Assembly: GCF_003386095.1 (NCBI RefSeq)
Contig: NZ_QREG01000024.1
Span: 1 to 64,000 of the forward strand
Reading direction: 5' to 3'
From: Marinoscillum furvescens DSM 4134
GTDB taxonomy: Bacteria; Bacteroidota; Bacteroidia; Cytophagales; Cyclobacteriaceae
DNA: 64,000 nucleotides
Both the position numbers and the translations under genes were made by a program. Position 1 is the first letter of the stretch; each line of letters starts with the position of its first letter. The notes under the pieces are model-generated. The model made no database searches, was not told the DNA's origin, and worked only from the letters and a program-made list of their open reading frames with translations. Shown one piece after another: positions 60,293 to 64,000 of the stretch.

Positions 60293-61176
60293 GAAAACTC
60301 TGGATAGTAATCCTGGTAGCTGTAGCATTTGCCTGCACGCAACAACCCAAATCTTTTCAAACGGAATCTGGCGTAGAAGTGACCTACCTGGAAAAAGGTG
60401 ATGGCACCAAACCTACTAAAGACTCCATCATTGTGGTGCAGCTCAAAGTGGCCAATGACTCCACTGTGTTTACTGAAACTACCGAAGATCAGCCAATCGC
60501 ATTGGCTTTCGATCCAGAAATGGAAGCAGGTGATGTGCAGGAAGTACTGAGCGGTCTGCAGGTAGGAGATAGCGTAAGCTTTACCACTACAGCCAAAAAC
60601 CTGTTTGAAGAAACTTACCAATCACAAGTACCTCCGGGGATAGATCCTGAAAGTGCCGTGAACGTAAACATGAAAATGGCAGACCAAATGTCTAGCGATG
60701 CTTACCGAGCGTACGTGACTCAAAAGCGTGAAGAACAAATGGCCAAAGAAGCTGAAGAGCTTGAGGAGAAGCTAGCTACAGACGGAGAAGCAATTGACGC
60801 TTACCTTGCTGAGCAAGGCATAGAGCCCATAATTTCTGACTCAGGGCTGCGTTATGTCATCACCGAAGAAGGGTCAGGTGCAAACGTAGAGGCTGGTGAC
60901 AATGTAACGGTACATTATGATGGACGACTCCTGAGCGGTGAAGCATTTGACAGCTCTAGAGACCGAGGACAGCCGTTTTCGTTTGTAGTAGGACAAGGCC
61001 GAGTGATCAAAGCCTGGGATGAAGGCCTCACGTACCTGAAAAAAGGTGGTAAAGCTACGCTTTATGTACCTAGCCCACTAGGATATGGCTCACGAGCTGC
61101 CGGACCGGTAATCAAGCCATACAGCATCCTGGTATTCGACGTAGAAGTGTTGGATATTGAAAAATCAAATGACTAA
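60289..61176 (+). CDS. FKBP-type peptidyl-prolyl isomerase lipoprotein
   Basis: A 295-residue lipoprotein (signal with Cys16, AVAFACTQQPK). A degenerate FKBP-like N-terminal part (about 20-105) is followed by a charged helical linker (KREEQMAKEAEELEEKL) and an active-looking FKBP domain (about 190-290, VTVHYDGRLLSGEAFDSSRDRGQPFSFVVGQGRVIKAWDEGL, LGYGSRAAGPVIKPYSILVFDVEVL). It probably folds exported or surface proteins in the periplasm. It overlaps nrnA by 4 bp and the next FKBP gene by 8 bp. Confidence 0.9.
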   Translation: MRKLWIVILVAVAFACTQQPKSFQTESGVEVTYLEKGDGTKPTKDSIIVVQLKVANDSTVFTETTEDQPIALAFDPEMEAGDVQEVLSGLQVGDSVSFTTTAKNLFEETYQSQVPPGIDPESAVNVNMKMADQMSSDAYRAYVTQKREEQMAKEAEELEEKLATDGEAIDAYLAEQGIEPIISDSGLRYVITEEGSGANVEAGDNVTVHYDGRLLSGEAFDSSRDRGQPFSFVVGQGRVIKAWDEGLTYLKKGGKATLYVPSPLGYGSRAAGPVIKPYSILVFDVEVLDIEKSND

Positions 61177-61732
61177 AGGCAACAACCAATTATTAACGAT
61201 TTTGATGATCACCATAGGCTTCCTGGGAGCCTGTGGTGAAATCACCGTTGAAAATCCCCCTACACAAGACGAGCAACTTTCGCTCGACCTGGAGCTAATA
61301 GAGGCTTACCTTACAGAAAAAGGGTATGAATCTGTAGACACTCTGGACAGCAAAGTACATGTCGTGATTTTGGATGAGGGCACGGGAGCCCCAATCAGCG
61401 AAAGTGATCAGGTGACAATGGACTATGTAGGACATTTTCTGGACGGTGAAGTTTTTGACACCTCCATAGACTCTGTAGCTATCGAAAACGATATCTACGA
61501 TTCTACAAAGGTCTATCAACCCATACGGTTTACCTACAGCTCTAATGGATGGACCATGGGGAAATACATCAAAGGATTCCAGCAAGGCACTTCTTATGCG
61601 CTAGGAAAAATCAACGTGGGTGGAGGTGCTGAAATGGTTATACCCAGTTATTTAGGGTTCACCACCAACTATGCGTTGGCTGGAGAAGTAGTGGTCTTTA
61701 GAGTATATCCTACAAGCGTAAAATCCCAATGA
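61169..61732 (+). CDS. Second FKBP-like lipoprotein
   Basis: A 187-residue lipoprotein with ATG at 61169 (a TTG at 61157 is possible). The signal ends in Cys (ITIGFLGACGEITVE); it has one FKBP-like domain (QVTMDYVGHFLDGEVFDTSI, IRFTYSSNGWTMGKYIKGFQQG, GAEMVIPSYLGFTTNYALAGEVVVFRV). Several typical aromatic active-site residues differ, so isomerase activity is uncertain. It overlaps the preceding FKBP gene by 8 bp and the following rdgB gene by 4 bp. Confidence 0.85.
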   Translation: MTKGNNQLLTILMITIGFLGACGEITVENPPTQDEQLSLDLELIEAYLTEKGYESVDTLDSKVHVVILDEGTGAPISESDQVTMDYVGHFLDGEVFDTSIDSVAIENDIYDSTKVYQPIRFTYSSNGWTMGKYIKGFQQGTSYALGKINVGGGAEMVIPSYLGFTTNYALAGEVVVFRVYPTSVKSQ

Positions 61733-62310
61733 AGCTATACTTTGCTACACACAACAGCAATAAGCTAAAAGAAATCCAAAAGCTCCTGCCGCAAGGTATG
61801 GAGCTTTTAGGCTTAGATAGCCTGGGGCTAAATGAAGACATTCCTGAAACGGCAGACACGATAGAAGGCAACTCTCAAATGAAAACACGCTATGTCTACG
61901 AGCGTTATAGCGTAGCTTGCTTTGGAGATGATACAGGACTGGAAGTAGATGCCCTCAACGGTGAACCGGGAGTATTTTCCGCCAGATATGCAGGCCCACA
62001 AAAAGACAGTGAGGACAACATGAAACTCCTTTTAGAGCGCATGACTGGCCATACCAACCGATCGGCTCGCTTTAAAACAGTCATCACCTACATCGATAGT
62101 GATGGCAACGAAAAACAATTTACCGGCATAGCAGAAGGCACCATCACCGAGCAGCGTGCTGGAGCTGACGGATTTGGGTATGACCCCATCTTTCAACCTT
62201 TGGGATATGACCGTACCTTTGCAGAAATGAGCGCTGAAGAAAAAAACAGCATCAGTCACCGCGGCAAAGCGTTTGCTCAGCTGGTAGACTACCTCAAACA
62301 ACAACATTAA
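61729..62310 (+). CDS. rdgB: Non-canonical purine NTP pyrophosphatase (RdgB/HAM1)
   Basis: Hydrolyses dITP/ITP/XTP to the monophosphate to keep them out of DNA. The 193-residue protein has the family start FATHNSNKLKEIQKLLP, CFGDDTGLEVDALNGEPGVFSARYAG (metal-binding) and the C-terminal GADGFGYDPIFQPLGYDRTFAEMSAEEKNSISHRGKA. ATGA overlap with the preceding gene indicates coupled translation. Confidence 0.96.
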   Translation: MKLYFATHNSNKLKEIQKLLPQGMELLGLDSLGLNEDIPETADTIEGNSQMKTRYVYERYSVACFGDDTGLEVDALNGEPGVFSARYAGPQKDSEDNMKLLLERMTGHTNRSARFKTVITYIDSDGNEKQFTGIAEGTITEQRAGADGFGYDPIFQPLGYDRTFAEMSAEEKNSISHRGKAFAQLVDYLKQQH

Positions 62311-62317
62311 TATCCCC

Positions 62318-62944
62318 ATGACAAAACCAATGATTGTGGGAATCACCGGCGGCAGTGGTTCAGGTAAAACACTTTTTCTCAAGCAGCTTATGGACACTTT
62401 TAGTCCTGAACAAGTGAGCTTGCTTTCACTCGACAATTACTACAAAGAACGACAGCTGCAGCCAAAAGACGATCAGGGCATCGAAAACTTTGACCTGCCT
62501 GAGTCACTCGATCGAGAGCGTTTCTCCCGGGACCTCAAGAAACTCAAACAAGGTAAGGACCTAACCATTCAGGAATATACTTTCAATAACGACAGCAAAG
62601 TCCCTCAGACCATTCACATCAAGTCTACGCCCATCATTGTGGTGGAGGGGATTTTCACCTTTTACTACGAAGAGATCAAAAACCTGCTTGACTTCAAAAT
62701 CTTTATAGAGGCTCCGGATTACCTGATGCTCACTCGCCGCATCACCAGAGATGCCACTGAGCGTGGCTATGACCTCAAAGACGTACTCTACAGGTTCCAA
62801 CATCACGTCACACCCTCTTTCAAAAAGTATATTGAGCCTATGAAGTACGACGCAGACATCATTGTGCCAAACCACAATAATTTTGATGTGGCTCTGGATG
62901 TGGTCATTACCTACCTTAAAAATCGGCTCCAGCCAAACAGATAA
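62318..62944 (+). CDS. udk: Uridine kinase
   Basis: Phosphorylates uridine and cytidine in pyrimidine salvage. The 208-residue protein has the P-loop GITGGSGSGKTLFLKQL, SLDNYYKERQ, NFDLPESLDRERF, a Walker-B-like VVEGIFTFYYEE and the lid region RRITRDATERGYDLKDVLYRFQ. The length is normal. It lies 7 bp after rdgB and closes the coupled run. Confidence 0.95.
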   Translation: MTKPMIVGITGGSGSGKTLFLKQLMDTFSPEQVSLLSLDNYYKERQLQPKDDQGIENFDLPESLDRERFSRDLKKLKQGKDLTIQEYTFNNDSKVPQTIHIKSTPIIVVEGIFTFYYEEIKNLLDFKIFIEAPDYLMLTRRITRDATERGYDLKDVLYRFQHHVTPSFKKYIEPMKYDADIIVPNHNNFDVALDVVITYLKNRLQPNR

Positions 62945-62959
62945 TTCTGTGGCTTACGC

Positions 62960-62989
62960 TTTGCATTTTCAGGCAATTGACTAGCTTTG
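62960..62989 (+). promoter_or_regulatory. Promoter upstream of the 62997 gene
   Basis: TTTG (62960-62963), 18-bp spacer, TAGCTTTG (62982-62989), a full consensus match. The transcript start is expected near 62994-62996, immediately before the TTG at 62997, so the mRNA would be nearly leaderless. Confidence 0.65.
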
Positions 62990-62996
62990 TCAGGCT

Positions 62997-63368
62997 TTGA
63001 AAACTGTCATAAAAGACATATCGAAAAATAACTACCGACTCATCCTGATGATTGGTCTGGCTGTGAGTGTGCTTGCTCTTTCGGTGAGCACTCCTGTGCA
63101 GTGCGTACTGGAGGATGACCAGGTGGTGCAGCAGGACGTCCAGGATGAGGAGACACCTTCCGGGCGTGAAACTCCCTCGCTCAAAGCCATGGATGCCATC
63201 CCTGCAACTGCGCAGGTAAGCTTACAACACGAATACTGCCTGATAGACATCCTCCCAGAACTGGAAGAACCGCAAGCCGAACCTAAGCCCAAAAACCAGT
63301 TCATCAGCAAAGCCAACAAAGTATTTAAAATACTATTCTGCAGGATCATTTCCCCAAATGCCCCCTAG
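62997..63368 (+). CDS. Small membrane-anchored protein, unknown function
   Basis: A 123-residue protein with one N-terminal membrane helix (YRLILMIGLAVSVLALSVS) and an acidic, proline-rich exported or cytoplasmic part containing HEYCLIDILPELEEP and a lysine-rich C-terminal segment. The family is not recognised. The in-frame stop TAG at 62982-62984 leaves TTG at 62997 or ATG at 63048 as starts; the latter would cut into the helix, so TTG is favoured. The gene lies between udk (52 bp) and secDF (131 bp). Confidence 0.55.
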   Translation: MKTVIKDISKNNYRLILMIGLAVSVLALSVSTPVQCVLEDDQVVQQDVQDEETPSGRETPSLKAMDAIPATAQVSLQHEYCLIDILPELEEPQAEPKPKNQFISKANKVFKILFCRIISPNAP

Positions 63369-63460
63369 TAGATAGTGCCTTTTCTGGCAAACACCTTTCA
63401 ACTTCAACGCGGCCAATTACAGCCGTTTATCAAATTAATCTTTAATAAATACCAACAACA

Positions 63461-63483
63461 GCTGACGCATTCTGTGCATCAGC
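63461..63483 (+). repeat. Hairpin in the secDF leader
   Basis: GCTGACGCA and TGCATCAGC (8 of 9 pairs) form an inverted repeat around TTCTG, 17 bp before the secDF ATG. There is no T-run after it, so it is not a terminator. In an mRNA it could affect translation initiation of secDF. Confidence 0.4.
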
Positions 63484-63499
63484 GAAAACCTGTTACACA

Positions 63500-64000
63500 A
63501 TGAAAAACAAAGGATTTGTTGTTTTACTAACAATCGTGATTTCGCTACTGTGTGTGTACTACTTGTCGTTCACATTTGTAGCTCAGTCTATCCAAAAGGA
63601 GGCTACAGCAGCCAATACCGATGCGGATGGAAACGTGGACTTTGCTGAAAAGCAAAGATATCTGGACTCTGTATGGAATGAGCCCGTGTACAACCTGCTG
63701 GGTATCGAGTATACTTATCAGGATGTAAAAGAAACCGAACTCAACCTGGGACTTGACCTCCAGGGTGGTATGCACGTGACACTAGAAGTATCGCCTGTAG
63801 ACATCTTGAAAGGATTGAGCGGCAACAATCAGGATGCCGATTTTCTGGCAGCCCTTGGTGAAGCCAAAGAAAACATCCGTGGCACTCAGCTAGACTATGT
63901 GGATGAGTTTTACAGTGTATTCAAAGAAAAAGCACCAGACAAAACGCTGGCATACATCTTTTCGAATGCTGCCAACAGAGGCCGTATCAGCCTCAACTCT
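63500..64000 (+). CDS. secDF: Protein translocase subunit SecDF (5' part only)
   Basis: Membrane accessory of the Sec translocon that uses the proton gradient to pull proteins through. Only the first 167 codons are in the window: an N-terminal membrane helix (VVLLTIVISLLCVYYLSF), then the SecD signature ELNLGLDLQGGMHVTLEVSPVDILKGL, opening the P1 domain. In Bacteroidota SecD and SecF are usually fused in one chain of about 1000 residues, so this gene should run about 2.5 kb past the edge. The ATG at 63500 gives a normal start. Confidence 0.93.
   Translation, partial: MKNKGFVVLLTIVISLLCVYYLSFTFVAQSIQKEATAANTDADGNVDFAEKQRYLDSVWNEPVYNLLGIEYTYQDVKETELNLGLDLQGGMHVTLEVSPVDILKGLSGNNQDADFLAALGEAKENIRGTQLDYVDEFYSVFKEKAPDKTLAYIFSNAANRGRISLNS

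Noticed and set aside
1-64000. tRNA, rRNA, CRISPR array, transposase or phage genes
   Set aside because: None was seen by eye; gaps are too short or lack the needed stems, repeats or motifs. A tRNAscan or Infernal search could still find a structured RNA.

Overview
The window comes from a Bacteroidota chromosome, most likely a marine Cytophagales-type bacterium (Reichenbachiella/Fulvivirga/Marivirga-like; the genus is inference). The evidence is a SusC/SusD pair, many lipoproteins with acidic residues after the lipidated Cys, fused SecDF, promoters of the TTTG-N18/19-TAnnTTTG type, weak Shine-Dalgarno sites, and a DUF2480 protein. No rRNA, tRNA, CRISPR array, IS element or prophage was seen. 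Gene packing is tight, with many 1-11 bp overlaps and four tail-to-tail overlaps.

Layout. (1) 0.3-4.4 kb: a small membrane protein faces a minus-strand run rpmH-rnpA-S41 protease-tsaB-DUF2480 with a clear promoter at 4409-4439. (2) 4.5-6.4 kb: adenosine-kinase-type PfkB kinase and a GDPD lipoprotein. (3) 6.5-28.2 kb: a large polysaccharide-utilisation locus (PUL), all minus strand except its ROK regulator. In transcription order it encodes an exported FAD oxidoreductase, sodium symporter, DUF4434 protein, AGE epimerase, SusC, SusD, two DUF5018/DUF4623-like lipoproteins, two GHL10 glycosidases, a GH92 mannosidase and a DUF5009/NagX-like membrane protein. A 24-bp element, 21/24 identical in two copies, lies upstream of both presumed transcription units and is the best candidate for the ROK operator. 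Two intrinsic terminators sit inside the PUL. (4) 28.2-29.3 kb: metallophosphoesterase. (5) 29.4-39.1 kb: an alpha-glucoside/glycerol locus (PAP2/haloperoxidase-like lipoprotein, trehalase, sodium symporter, glpK, glpD, GH13 alpha-glucosidase), which together could use trehalose and perhaps glucosylglycerol. (6) 39.2-39.4 kb: a possible 27-residue membrane-peptide gene with its own promoter-like site and terminator. (7) 39.4-46.7 kb: ArsR-YjjG-PruA, a carboxypeptidase-regulatory-domain protein, an M19 dipeptidase, a lipoprotein of unknown function and a zinc-ribbon membrane protein. (8) 46.8-52.2 kb: tryptophan/kynurenine catabolism as two divergent units (SDR-ALDH and 3-HAO-kynU-kmo). (9) 52.2-57.7 kb: a TerB-like protein, a CrtI-family desaturase, an MltF-like transglycosylase and dxs. 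(10) 57.9-64 kb: scpA, ndk, then nrnA, two FKBP-type lipoproteins, rdgB, udk, a small membrane protein and the 5' part of secDF, which runs off the right edge.

Most attractive for follow-up: the paired operator and unusual gene mix of the PUL, a terminator-shaped hairpin inside the trehalase signal-peptide codons, the 27-residue peptide gene, two genes whose start codon lies in or right after the promoter -7 element, and the alpha-glucoside/glycerol operon as a possible glucosylglycerol pathway.
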